From Brevibacterium atlanticum (GTDB taxonomy: Bacteria; Actinomycetota; Actinomycetes; Actinomycetales; Brevibacteriaceae), in assembly GCF_011617245.1 (NCBI RefSeq), contig NZ_CP050152.1, positions 2,842,503 to 2,906,502 of the forward strand: DNA of 64,000 nt, written 5' to 3'. The translations under genes were made by a program, and so were the position numbers. The notes under the pieces are model-generated. The model was not told the DNA's origin, made no database searches, and worked only from the letters and a program-made list of their open reading frames with translations. Each line of letters opens with the position of its first letter. Within the stretch, counting starts at the first letter, position 1. Positions 8,276-17,769 of this stretch are shown here, piece after piece.

Positions 8276-9946
8276 ATGAAGAGATCAGCGCTCGTCGCGG
8301 CCAGCCTTGCCCTCGGGCTCGTCCTCACCGGATGCAATGCGAACCCCGAATTGAACGACGATTCCCAGGCCAACACACTCGGTGAGACCCACAAGGGTGG
8401 GACGCTGAGCATCTTCAGCGAGGACCCCGACATCGATTTCGATCCGGGCAAGAGCCAGGGACTGGCGATCACCTCGCTCGGGCTCGTCCTCCGCCGTCTG
8501 ACCACCTGGGACATCCAACCGGGCAAGGAGGCGAAGGTCGTGCCGGATCTCGCCACCGACACGGGCAAGGCCAGCGACGACGGCAAGACGTGGACGTTCA
8601 CGCTCAGGGACGGGCTGAAGTACGAGAACGGCAAACCGATCACGACCGCCGACATCAAGTACGGTCTCGAACGCTCCTTCTCGACCGAGCTCTCCGGCGG
8701 TCTGAGCTACCACAAGTCGGTCCTCGAAGGCGGATCGGACTACAAGGGCCCGTTCACCGGCAAGGACCTCGACTCGATCGAGACCCCGGATGAGAAGACG
8801 ATCGTCTTCCACCTCAATTCCGCGTTCGGCGACTTCCCGTGGATCGCCTCGATGCCCGCGTTCTCCCCCGTGCCGAAGGACTCCGACGACCCCGGCAAGT
8901 ACGGTCAGGACCCCGTCGCCTCTGGCCCATACAAGGTCGAGTCGAACAAATCCGGAGCCGAGGCGGTGCTCACCCGCAATGACGAGTGGAACGAGGATAC
9001 CGACCCGGTGCGCACGGCCGGACCCGACAAGGTCGTGTTCAAGCTCGGGCAGGACGCCTCGGTGACCTCGCAGGCGCTCATCTCCGACTCCGGGGATGCG
9101 AAGAACGGCTTCTCGGCCAGCTTCGTGCCCGCCTCGCAGCTGGCACAGGTGCAGAACGATGCGAATGCGAAGTCGCGGCTGGTCACCTCGGGGCCGGGGG
9201 CGTTGGCCTACCTCGCGATGAACAACACGTCGAAGGGCCTCGACGACGTCAAGGTCCGGCAGGCGATCAACTATGCCGTCGACAAGAACACGTACCGCAT
9301 CGCCGGCGGCGGCGAGATCGCCGGCGACTACGCCTCGACGCTCATCACTCCGGGGATCCCCGGACGCCAGGACTACGACCTGTACAAGGCCGATCCGGGC
9401 GGCGACGTCGAGAAGGCGAAGTCCCTGCTCAAAGAGTCGGGTGCGAAGCTCGGCACACTCAAGCTGCTGGTGAAGAACGATGCGACTTCAGTGGCCCAGG
9501 CCGAGGCGATCCAGGAGGCCCTGGCCCGCGTCGACATCAAGACGACGATCAAATCCGTCGATACGAACACGTATTCGGCCGATGCCACGGCGAACAAGCC
9601 CGACTATGACCTCGTGCTCGGGTCCTGGCAGCCGGACTTCCCCTCAGCCAACGGCAATATCCAGCCGCTCTTCGACTCCTCGCAGATCGGCAACGGCAAC
9701 TTCAACCTCTCGCGGTACGAGAACAAGGACGTCGACGCTCTCATCAAGAAGGCCACCGAGACCGTCGATCCCGCCGAAGCGCAGAAGGTGTGGGCCGAGG
9801 CCGACAAGACGATCATGGAGGATGCGCCGATCGTTCCGCTCATCTACACGAAGAACTCGTTCCTGCACGGTTCGAACGTCGAGAACTTCGTCATCGGCGA
9901 CTTCCCGGCCTACCCCGTGTACTTCAAGGCATCGCTGAAGGGCTGA
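8276..9946 (+). CDS. peptide ABC transporter substrate-binding lipoprotein (SBP family 5)
   Basis: 556 aa. Signal peptide MKRSALVAASLALGLVLTGC with a clear lipobox (LTGC), so the mature protein should be lipid-anchored outside the membrane. Family 5 features include the sequence around VVPDLATDTGKASDDGKTWT near residue 90 and TFTLRDGLKYENGKPITTAD, which is diagnostic for DppA/OppA-type binding proteins. Start ATG at 8276 with GAGAAGGA about six bases upstream; the same frame is open far upstream inside the permease gene but that is out of frame with it and not coding. It is third in the operon, after the permeases, and precedes the ATPase gene by six bases. Confidence 0.9.
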   Translation: MKRSALVAASLALGLVLTGCNANPELNDDSQANTLGETHKGGTLSIFSEDPDIDFDPGKSQGLAITSLGLVLRRLTTWDIQPGKEAKVVPDLATDTGKASDDGKTWTFTLRDGLKYENGKPITTADIKYGLERSFSTELSGGLSYHKSVLEGGSDYKGPFTGKDLDSIETPDEKTIVFHLNSAFGDFPWIASMPAFSPVPKDSDDPGKYGQDPVASGPYKVESNKSGAEAVLTRNDEWNEDTDPVRTAGPDKVVFKLGQDASVTSQALISDSGDAKNGFSASFVPASQLAQVQNDANAKSRLVTSGPGALAYLAMNNTSKGLDDVKVRQAINYAVDKNTYRIAGGGEIAGDYASTLITPGIPGRQDYDLYKADPGGDVEKAKSLLKESGAKLGTLKLLVKNDATSVAQAEAIQEALARVDIKTTIKSVDTNTYSADATANKPDYDLVLGSWQPDFPSANGNIQPLFDSSQIGNGNFNLSRYENKDVDALIKKATETVDPAEAQKVWAEADKTIMEDAPIVPLIYTKNSFLHGSNVENFVIGDFPAYPVYFKASLKG

Positions 9947-9952
9947 GCGTCG

Positions 9953-11707
9953 ATGTCAGAGATCGCAGCGGCACTGCGCTACGAGGGACATTCGGTGTCC
10001 TTCGGCGCGCGTGAGATCACCCGGGACGTCTCCTTCGACCTCGTCCCGGGATCGGTCCTCGCCCTCGTCGGCGAGTCCGGTTCGGGCAAATCGGTGACCG
10101 CGCTGGCCGCTCTCGGCCTCGTGCCGGGAGCAAGCCAGACCGGGTCCGTGGTCCTCCACGGGCAGGCGGGTGCGGGCGGCCAGGCAGGTGGGGCTGAGCC
10201 CGGCCAGGCGGATGCGGGCGGAGAGTCGGCTGGGCGGGGCGCTGATGTCGACCTCGTCGGCCTTGACGCAACCGAGCTGCGGCCGATCCGCGGCGAACGC
10301 ATCGGCGTTGTGTTCCAGGAGCCGATGGGCGCGTTCAATCCGATGTTCCGCGTCGGATCCCAGATCGCCGAGGCGGTCCGTGCCCATGCGAAGGACACCG
10401 GGGCCGGGTCAGAGAACAGCGCGTCGACCAGCGATCGCGTCGCCGCTCAGCTGCGCAAGGTCGGCCTGCCCGAACCGGACCGGATCATGCGCGCCTATCC
10501 GCACGAGCTCTCCGGCGGACAGCTGCAGCGGGCGATGATCGCGCTGGCGACGATCAACTCCCCGCAGGTCCTCTTCGCCGACGAACCCACGACGGCCCTC
10601 GACGTCACGGTGCAGACCGGGATCCTCGACCTGCTGCGCCGACAGGCCGATGAGGGGCAGGCCGTCCTCCTCATCACCCACGATATGGGTGTCGTCGCCG
10701 ATGTCGCCGACCGGGTGGCCGTGATGAAGGACGGCAGCATCGTCGAAACCGGTGAGGTCGATGCGATCTTCGCTGCGCCGGCCCACCCCTACACGAAGGA
10801 GCTGCTGGCCGCGGTGCCGAGGCTCAGTTCGGTCGTCGGGGACTCTGCCGGCGCACGCCCCGCTGCGGCCTCTCCCACTCCGCCCCAATCCGCCACGACC
10901 TCTCCGGCAGCCGAGCTGCGCTCGGCGAGCGTCGTCCATCGCACTCCCGGTGGTGAACTCCGCGCCCTCGACGACGTCTCCCTCGTCGTTCCGGCCGAGA
11001 CGATCATGGGTCTCGTCGGCGAATCCGGTTCGGGAAAGTCGACGATCGCGAATGTCCTCACCGGCGGTCAGGCCCTGGCCTCGGGTGAGGCGTTCGTCGC
11101 CGGTGAAGCGGTGACGACGAGGCCGAATCGTCGGCAGCGTCGGCGCCGTGCGAGCATCGGTGTCGTCTTCCAAGATCCGAGGGGTTCGCTCAACCCGCGC
11201 CGGTCCGTGGGCACGCAGATCGCCGAACCGCTGCGCGTCCACCGTGACCTCAGTGCGAAGGAGACGACGGCCCGGGTGCGCAGCCTTCTTGACGACGTCC
11301 GACTGCCCGCCGACTTCGCGGAACGCTATCCGCACGAGCTCTCGGGCGGGCAACGGCAGCGAGTCGCGATCGCCCGCGCACTGGCACTCGACCCCACCCT
11401 CCTCATCGCCGACGAACCGACCTCAGCGCTCGACGTCTCGGTCCAGCAGGGAGTGCTCCGACTGCTGAACGAACTGCACGAAGCACACGAGTTCGCCTGC
11501 CTGTTCATCAGCCACGACCTCGCCGTCGTCGAACAGCTCGCCTCCCAGGTCGTCGTCCTCAAGGACGGAGCGATCGTCGAGCAGGGTCCGAGCCGACAGG
11601 TGCTCACCGATCCGCAGCAGGCCTACACCCGTGAACTCATCGAGTCCGCACCGATCCCCGACCCGAAGATCCAGGCGGCAAGACGGGCGGCCCGGCTCGC
11701 CGCGTAG
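9953..11707 (+). CDS. fused double ATPase of the peptide ABC transporter (DppD-DppF type)
   Basis: 584 aa with two complete ABC ATPase domains in one chain, equivalent to DppD plus DppF. Domain 1: Walker A GESGSGKS near residue 42, signature LSGGQLQR, Walker B followed by DEPTTALDVT. Domain 2 begins near residue 325: Walker A GESGSGKST, signature LSGGQRQR, DEPTSALDVS. Each domain ends with a His switch (ITHDMG, ISHDLA). Between Walker A and the Q-loop, domain 1 carries an insertion of about 35 residues rich in Gly, Ala and Glu, absent from domain 2. The ATG is six bases after the stop of the binding protein. The gene ends the operon and is followed by a strong hairpin. Confidence 0.9.
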   Translation: MSEIAAALRYEGHSVSFGAREITRDVSFDLVPGSVLALVGESGSGKSVTALAALGLVPGASQTGSVVLHGQAGAGGQAGGAEPGQADAGGESAGRGADVDLVGLDATELRPIRGERIGVVFQEPMGAFNPMFRVGSQIAEAVRAHAKDTGAGSENSASTSDRVAAQLRKVGLPEPDRIMRAYPHELSGGQLQRAMIALATINSPQVLFADEPTTALDVTVQTGILDLLRRQADEGQAVLLITHDMGVVADVADRVAVMKDGSIVETGEVDAIFAAPAHPYTKELLAAVPRLSSVVGDSAGARPAAASPTPPQSATTSPAAELRSASVVHRTPGGELRALDDVSLVVPAETIMGLVGESGSGKSTIANVLTGGQALASGEAFVAGEAVTTRPNRRQRRRRASIGVVFQDPRGSLNPRRSVGTQIAEPLRVHRDLSAKETTARVRSLLDDVRLPADFAERYPHELSGGQRQRVAIARALALDPTLLIADEPTSALDVSVQQGVLRLLNELHEAHEFACLFISHDLAVVEQLASQVVVLKDGAIVEQGPSRQVLTDPQQAYTRELIESAPIPDPKIQAARRAARLAA

Positions 11708-11743
11708 GGAGGCTGCCTCGGCGAACGATGTCGGTTCCGACGC

Positions 11744-11783
11744 GAACGAGCCCCGGACACCTTCTGGTGTCCGGGGCTCGTTC
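11744..11783. terminator. strong hairpin terminator after the peptide transporter operon
   Basis: A perfect 18-bp stem (11744-11761 with 11766-11783) with a TTCT loop, starting 36 bases after the operon's stop codon and followed by TTCCTC. It also lies downstream of ilvC on the other strand, so it can serve both. Confidence 0.8.
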
Positions 11784-11867
11784 TTCCTCACACAGCCTCA
11801 GCTGGCGCGCGCGGGGCGCACGTCCGACGGATCAGACGCACAACCTCGGCGAGGGTGAGGGTGAGAC

Positions 11868-12911
<1,044 letters not shown>

Positions 12912-12979
12912 TTATGAGTTCGGGGTGATGCCCCCATTGTTTCACAGTTCGGTACTGCTGTTCACTTATTGAGATCTCA

Positions 12980-13002
12980 CGCGTTCCACGAAATGGAACG
13001 CG
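12980..13002. promoter_or_regulatory. perfect 9-bp inverted repeat upstream of ilvC
   Basis: CGCGTTCCA (12980-12988) and TGGAACGCG (12994-13002) with a five-base spacer, 81 bases upstream of the ilvC start. It could be an operator for a dimeric regulator or a small hairpin; no T tract follows it. The interval 12900-12979 otherwise holds the leader and ribosome binding site of ilvC. Confidence 0.45.
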
Positions 13003-13062
13003 AAATCCTTCGCCGAGGCGGCCGATCGTCGCGATGGGATGCGGACTCGCCTGCGGGGATCG

Positions 13063-13122
13063 TCAGCCGCGCAGGGCGGAGGCGTTCAGCCGCGCGGGGC
13101 GTGATCATTCAACCGCGCAGAG
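13063..13122. repeat. three tandem 23-bp-period copies at the 3' end of ilvN
   Basis: The 14-base unit TCARCCGCGCRGRG occurs at 13063, 13086 and 13109, exactly 23 bases apart. The third copy (13109) is the last codons and stop of ilvN; the other two lie beyond the stop. This looks like slippage or unequal duplication of the gene's end. Confidence 0.6.
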
Positions 13123-13621
13123 CGCGGTCGGTGATCGATTTCGCCCCGCGGCCGATGGCCACGGTGCCCGACTGCACGATCTCCTTGATCCCGAAGGGCT
13201 CGAGGACCTCGCGGAGAGCATCGACCTTGCCGAGCTCTCCGGTGGCTTCGATGCTCACCGAGTCCGGTCCGACGTCGACGATCTTCGCGCGGAACATCTC
13301 CACCGCCGAGGCGACCTGCGGCCTGGTCGCCGCATTCGCCTTGACCTTGTAGATGATGTGCGCCCGCCGCACCGAGGTCTCGGGTTCGAGCTCGACGATC
13401 TTGATGACGTTGACGAGCTTGTTCAGCTGCTTCGTCACCTGCTCCAGCGGCACGTCGTTGACGTCGACGACGACGGTGATGCGGGAGAGCTCGTCGTATT
13501 CGGTCACGCCCACAGCGAGGCTGTGGATGTTGAAGCCGCGGCGGGCGATGAGTCCGGTGAAGCGGGTGAGCACACCGGGCTTGTTCTCGACCAGGACTGA
13601 GAGTGTGTGCCGGTTGTTCAT
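13109..13621 (-). CDS. ilvN: acetolactate synthase small (regulatory) subunit
   Basis: 170 aa. Regulatory subunit of acetohydroxyacid synthase, which activates IlvB and confers valine feedback inhibition. The N-terminal ACT domain is clear: [20 protein letters not shown] followed by [15 protein letters not shown]. The C-terminal part (from about residue 85) matches the second conserved domain, with [21 protein letters not shown]. Length is typical. Its ATG overlaps the ilvB stop as ATGA, so the subunits are translationally coupled. The last codons of the gene are repeated twice downstream. Confidence 0.95.
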   Translation of the reverse strand: MNNRHTLSVLVENKPGVLTRFTGLIARRGFNIHSLAVGVTEYDELSRITVVVDVNDVPLEQVTKQLNKLVNVIKIVELEPETSVRRAHIIYKVKANAATRPQVASAVEMFRAKIVDVGPDSVSIEATGELGKVDALREVLEPFGIKEIVQSGTVAIGRGAKSITDRALRG

Positions 13622-15552
13622 TCCAGGCCTCCTTCGATCTGAGCCACGGAACGCACCGTGCCGTCTTCATCCGCGTCCGCCTCGGCGATCGCCGCCTCGG
13701 CCTCTTCTTCGCCCTCCCCGTCGAATTCGGGGCGGATGCCGCGGGCGTATTCGATCTCGTCGTTCGACACGCCTGCCGCGACCATCGGCCACACCATCGC
13801 ATCCGGCGGGACCGTGAAGTCGAGGACGACGGGTCGGTCGTTGATCGACAGCGCCTTCTCGATCGCGGCGTCGACATCCTCGTTGCGGTCGACCCGCAGC
13901 GCTTCACAGCCGTAGGCTTCGGCGAGCTTGACGAAGTCCGGGATCCGGATCGTCTCGTGTCCGGTGTTGAGGTCGGTGTTGGAGTACCGACCGTCGTAGA
14001 ACAGGGTCTGCCACTGGCGGACCATCCCTAAGGACGAGTTGTTGATGATCGCGACCTTGATCGGGATGTTGTTGAGCGCGCAGGTCGCGAGCTCCTGGTT
14101 CGTCATCTGGAAGCAGCCGTCGCCGTCGATGGCCCACACCACGCGGTCGGGCTGGGCGACCTTCGCGCCCATGGCCGCCGGCACGGAGTAGCCCATGGTG
14201 CCGAGTCCGCCGGAATTCAGCCATGACTTCGGACGCTCGAACTCGACGAACTGAGCGGCCCACATCTGGTGCTGTCCGACGCCGGCGGCGTAGACCGCCT
14301 CGGGGCCGGTGAGGGCGGAGATCCGCGAGATCACGTACTGCGGGTCGCAGAGCTCGCCGTGTCGGTCGTAGCCGAGCGGGTAGGTCTGCTTGAGGCGGTT
14401 GAGGAAGCGCCACCACGGCTCGCGCTGACGTTCGAGGGCCTTGGGGAACTTGCCGCGCAGCTCGCCCAGCATCTCGGCGAGCACTTCGCGCGCATCGCCG
14501 ACGATGGCGACGTCGACCTCGCGGTTCTTCCCGATCTCGGCCGGGTCGATGTCGGCGTGGATGACCTGCGCGTCGGGGGCGAAGGAGTCGAGCTTGCCGG
14601 TGACGCGGTCATCGAAGCGGGCGCCGATCGCGATGAGCAGATCGGACTTCTGGAACGCGGTCACTGCGGGCACGCTGCCATGCATTCCGGGCATGCCCAG
14701 GTGGAGGCGGTGCGAGTCGGGGAAGGCGCCGCGGGCCATCAGGGTCGTGGCCACGGGGATGTTCGTCGCCTCGGCCAGGCGCAGCAGTTCCTTCTCGGCC
14801 TCGGAGCGGATGACGCCGCCGCCGATGTAGAAGACCGGCCGGGCGGCCTCGGAGATCAGCCGTGCGGCCTCACGGATCTGCTTGGCGTGCGGTTTGAGGA
14901 CCGGGCGGTAGCCGGGCAGCACGGGCTCCTCGGGCCACACGAACGGCGCGGTGCCCGTCTGCGCGTCCTTCGTGATGTCGACGAGCACGGGTCCGGGACG
15001 GCCCGTGGTCGCGATGTGGTGGGCGTTGATGATGGCGGCCGGGATGTCCTCGGCCTTCGTGACGAGGAAGCTGTGCTTGGTCACCGGCATCGTCATGCCC
15101 ACGATGTCGGCCTCTTGGAAGGCGTCGGTGCCGAGCAGGCTCGAGGCCTGCTGACCGGTGATCGCGAGCATCGGCACCGAGTCCATGTGGGCGTCGGCAA
15201 GTGCCGTGATGAGGTTCGTCGCACCGGGGCCGGAGGTCGCGATGCAGACGCCGAGCTTGCCCGAAGAGGCCGCGTAGCCCTCAGCGGCATGACCCGCACC
15301 CTGTTCGTGGCGGACGAGGATGTGCCGGATCTTCTCGGTCTCGAACAGCGGGTCATAGGTGGGAAGGATGGTCCCGCCGGGAAGCCCGAACACCGTGTCG
15401 ACCTCGAGCTTCTCGAGGCTGCGGACGATCGCCTGGGCTCCCGTGAGGACCTCAGGGCCGGCTGCGCGACGAATACTGGACGGTGTGGCGGTGACCGGCG
15501 TGGCCGCGGGTTGAGTCCCCGTGTCCTTCGCGGTCGAGGGCTTGGCTGCCAT
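13618..15552 (-). CDS. ilvB: acetolactate synthase large (catalytic) subunit
   Basis: 644 aa. Thiamine-diphosphate enzyme that condenses pyruvate with pyruvate or 2-oxobutyrate, the first common step of branched-chain amino acid synthesis. Motifs: [19 protein letters not shown] near residue 55, the catalytic Glu in [14 protein letters not shown] near residue 85, and the ThDP/Mg motif [11 protein letters not shown]...NN around residue 480-510. The N-terminus has about 35 poorly conserved residues, common in actinobacterial IlvB. The C-terminal tail is rich in Glu and Ala. ATG at 15552 with GGAAGGA upstream. The gene is preceded by a leader peptide and attenuator hairpin, so expression is probably controlled by branched-chain aminoacyl-tRNA levels. 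Confidence 0.96.
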   Translation of the reverse strand: MAAKPSTAKDTGTQPAATPVTATPSSIRRAAGPEVLTGAQAIVRSLEKLEVDTVFGLPGGTILPTYDPLFETEKIRHILVRHEQGAGHAAEGYAASSGKLGVCIATSGPGATNLITALADAHMDSVPMLAITGQQASSLLGTDAFQEADIVGMTMPVTKHSFLVTKAEDIPAAIINAHHIATTGRPGPVLVDITKDAQTGTAPFVWPEEPVLPGYRPVLKPHAKQIREAARLISEAARPVFYIGGGVIRSEAEKELLRLAEATNIPVATTLMARGAFPDSHRLHLGMPGMHGSVPAVTAFQKSDLLIAIGARFDDRVTGKLDSFAPDAQVIHADIDPAEIGKNREVDVAIVGDAREVLAEMLGELRGKFPKALERQREPWWRFLNRLKQTYPLGYDRHGELCDPQYVISRISALTGPEAVYAAGVGQHQMWAAQFVEFERPKSWLNSGGLGTMGYSVPAAMGAKVAQPDRVVWAIDGDGCFQMTNQELATCALNNIPIKVAIINNSSLGMVRQWQTLFYDGRYSNTDLNTGHETIRIPDFVKLAEAYGCEALRVDRNEDVDAAIEKALSINDRPVVLDFTVPPDAMVWPMVAAGVSNDEIEYARGIRPEFDGEGEEEAEAAIAEADADEDGTVRSVAQIEGGLE

Positions 15553-15594
15553 CGATTCCTATCCTTCCTAGGTGTCCTTCTCGTCTTCACATGA

Positions 15595-15623
15595 AAAACG
15601 CCCCTCCGGTTTCGGTAGGGGCG
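15595..15623 (-). terminator. attenuator hairpin in the ilvBN leader
   Basis: On the minus strand CGCCCCT-A-CCG, loop AAAC-like, CGG-AGGGGCG followed directly by TTTTT. It is a well-formed intrinsic terminator placed between the leader peptide and ilvB, with no gene ending in front of it, which is the expected position for an attenuator. Confidence 0.8.
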
Positions 15624-15646
15624 CGCGGAACGTGTCGTCTGACAGG

Positions 15647-15697
15647 CTACGGAAGATCCGCGCGCTGGTGAATAACGACGACGAGAAGGTTGTTCAT
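15647..15697 (-). CDS. ilvBN leader peptide
   Basis: 16-residue peptide MNNLLVVVIHQRADLP. Six consecutive codons specify Leu, Leu, Val, Val, Val, Ile, the end products of the pathway. It lies just before a hairpin with a T tract, about 145 bases upstream of ilvB. Ribosome stalling at these codons when a branched-chain aminoacyl-tRNA is scarce would be expected to favour an alternative fold and read-through. Comparable leader peptides are known in front of ilvBNC in corynebacteria. No Shine-Dalgarno sequence precedes it; an AACTAT hexamer lies six bases before the ATG, so the transcript may begin at the leader's start codon. Confidence 0.8.
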   Translation of the reverse strand: MNNLLVVVIHQRADLP

Positions 15698-15703
15698 GGC
15701 TCA

Positions 15704-15733
15704 ATAGTTCACCCCGGCAGATGGGGGTGTCAA
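15704..15733 (-). promoter_or_regulatory. promoter of ilvBN
   Basis: TTGACA (minus strand, 15728-15733), an 18-base spacer, and AACTAT (15704-15709). The -35 element is a perfect consensus match. Transcription would start at or beside the ATG of the leader peptide at 15697. Confidence 0.65.
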
Positions 15734-15895
15734 ACCTCGCAATCGATCGTCTCGGATCCTGGGATCATTGAGGATTGTCAAGTGAGACCGTCACCGAGGT
15801 GGCCCCGCCCACATCCCCGCCATGCGCGGAATTCAGCGGTGAGAGAAACGGGAAGCCCGGTTGCCGGATCCGTGGATTGTGTCACACCCCACGAC

Positions 15896-15901
15896 TACGC
15901 T
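15896..15901 (+). promoter_or_regulatory. -10 hexamer of the ABC exporter operon
   Basis: TACGCT, eight bases before the GTG at 15910; a weak TGGATT lies 17 bases further upstream. It suggests a nearly leaderless transcript. The interval 15734-15895 between this and the divergent ilvBN promoter shows no other clear element. Confidence 0.35.
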
Positions 15902-15909
15902 TGATTATC

Positions 15910-17769
15910 GTGCGTCCCCTCCTTCGGTTCTGGCCCGATCTCCGCTCCCGCATCGGCGTGTACGTTGTCGTACTCGTCCTCACTCTGCTGGCCAACGGCA
16001 TCCAGCTCATCGTCCCCATCATCACCGGCCACATCATCGACGGCCCGATCGCCCACCGCGACCTGCAGGCGCTCTGGCTGCCCGTACTCGCCGTGCTCCT
16101 CATCGGCATCGGCGAGGCAGTCGCGATGTGGGCGCGAAGGATGATCATCGCTCCCGTGGTCTCCGAATGGGAGATCCGCTGGCGAGCGCGCCTGTTCGAC
16201 CGGCTCCAGTACACCTCGGTGGCCGTCCACGATTCATGGGAGTCCGGTCAGCTGCTCTCGCGCGCGACGAACGACCTCTCCCAGCTGCGTCGATTCTTCG
16301 CCTTCGGCCTGCCGTTCCTGCTCTCGACTCCCGTCGTCATCGTCATCGGCACGATCATCCTCGTCGCCCTGCAGCCGGCCTTCGGACTCATCATGATCGT
16401 CATGGCGGTGCCGACGATCGTCGCGGTCGCGATCTTCGAACGTCGGTACCGGCTGGCCTCCCGCGCTTCGCAGGACGCGGTCGGCGAGATCGCCACCGAT
16501 GTCGAGGAGTCCATCCAGGGCATCAGGATCCTCAAGTCCTTCGGCCGCTCCCCCTGGGCCGCCGAACGCTTCGGGCTGCTGTCGACGAAGTTCAAGAACC
16601 TCGAGATCCGCAAGGCGAAGCTCGACTCATGGTTCTGGAGCGTGCTCATCCTTCTGCCCACGCTCGCCCAGGTGGCGATCGTCGGCGTCGGCACGTGGGG
16701 CGTCGTCGCCGGGTGGACGACGATCGGCACGGTCGTGGCGGGCGTGACGGTCTCGATGGTCATGCGCATGCCCGTCGAGATGCTCGGATTCCTCCTCGCC
16801 GATGCGCTCATGGCACTCACGGCGGCGGGGCGCTATTGGGAGGTCATCGACATCCGCCACGACATCACGGACACCGGCGGCGGCATCGTCGATGACCCCG
16901 ATGTCGGGAAGTACCGCGGTGAGCTGAGCTTCGACGACGTCTCCTTCCACTTCTCCGACACCGATCGGCTGACGCTGACCGGCCTCGATCTGCGGATCGA
17001 CCCCGGTCAGACGCTCGCCCTCGTCGGGGCCACGGGTTCGGGCAAGACGACGCTCGCCTCCCTGGTCCCCCGGCTCCAGGATGTCACGTCCGGTGCCGTG
17101 CGCATCGACGGCCTCGATATCCGCGATCTGCCGGTCAACGAGCTGCGTCACCTCGTCTCGGTCTCCTTCGAGGATCCGATCCTGTTCTCGGCCTCGGTCG
17201 CGGACAACGTCGTCATGGGTTCGCCCGGGTCGAGCGAGGACGAGATCTGGCAGGCACTGCAGATCAGTGCCGCCGCGGACTTCGTCGCACGTCTGCCCGA
17301 GGGTCTCGACACCGAGGTCGGAGAGCAGGGGCTGTCGCTGTCCGGCGGACAGCGGCAGCGCCTGGCACTCGCCCGCGCCGTCATCGGCAGGCCGCGGATC
17401 CTCGTCCTCGACGATCCGCTCTCGGCCGTCGACGTCGACACCGAGGACCGGGTGCAGCGAGCACTGCGGGAGATCCTGCCGGATTCGACGACGCTCATCA
17501 TCGCCCACCGCCCCTCGACGGCGGCTCTGGCCGACGTCGTCGCGGTCCTCGACGAGGGCCGCATCGTCGCTCAGGGCACGCACGAGGATCTCCTCGAATC
17601 CTCCTCGCTCTATCGGGAGCTCATGGGAGCCAGCGCGGCAGGAGCGGGCACGACCGCCTCGGCGCCGGGATCGGACGTGTCGGGGCAAGGATCGAGCGCA
17701 CCGGGTCAGGGATCGGCCGCCTCGGCGCCGGAATCACGCACATCAGGACAGGAAGGGGGACGCTCATGA
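15910..17769 (+). CDS. ABC exporter half-transporter, degenerate-site subunit
   Basis: 619 aa from the GTG at 15910 (a TTG at 15901 is an alternative). Six-helix ABC transmembrane domain followed by an ATPase domain from about residue 335. Walker A is GATGSGKTT and the signature is LSLSGGQRQR, but Walker B reads ILVLDDPLSAVD, with Asp where the catalytic Glu is expected. Together with the next gene this forms a heterodimer like those of the TM287/288 type, which export lipids, drugs or peptides. The last 45 residues are a Gly/Ser/Ala-rich tail of low complexity. The stop overlaps the next start (ATGA). Substrate unknown. Confidence 0.88.
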   Translation: MRPLLRFWPDLRSRIGVYVVVLVLTLLANGIQLIVPIITGHIIDGPIAHRDLQALWLPVLAVLLIGIGEAVAMWARRMIIAPVVSEWEIRWRARLFDRLQYTSVAVHDSWESGQLLSRATNDLSQLRRFFAFGLPFLLSTPVVIVIGTIILVALQPAFGLIMIVMAVPTIVAVAIFERRYRLASRASQDAVGEIATDVEESIQGIRILKSFGRSPWAAERFGLLSTKFKNLEIRKAKLDSWFWSVLILLPTLAQVAIVGVGTWGVVAGWTTIGTVVAGVTVSMVMRMPVEMLGFLLADALMALTAAGRYWEVIDIRHDITDTGGGIVDDPDVGKYRGELSFDDVSFHFSDTDRLTLTGLDLRIDPGQTLALVGATGSGKTTLASLVPRLQDVTSGAVRIDGLDIRDLPVNELRHLVSVSFEDPILFSASVADNVVMGSPGSSEDEIWQALQISAAADFVARLPEGLDTEVGEQGLSLSGGQRQRLALARAVIGRPRILVLDDPLSAVDVDTEDRVQRALREILPDSTTLIIAHRPSTAALADVVAVLDEGRIVAQGTHEDLLESSSLYRELMGASAAGAGTTASAPGSDVSGQGSSAPGQGSAASAPESRTSGQEGGRS

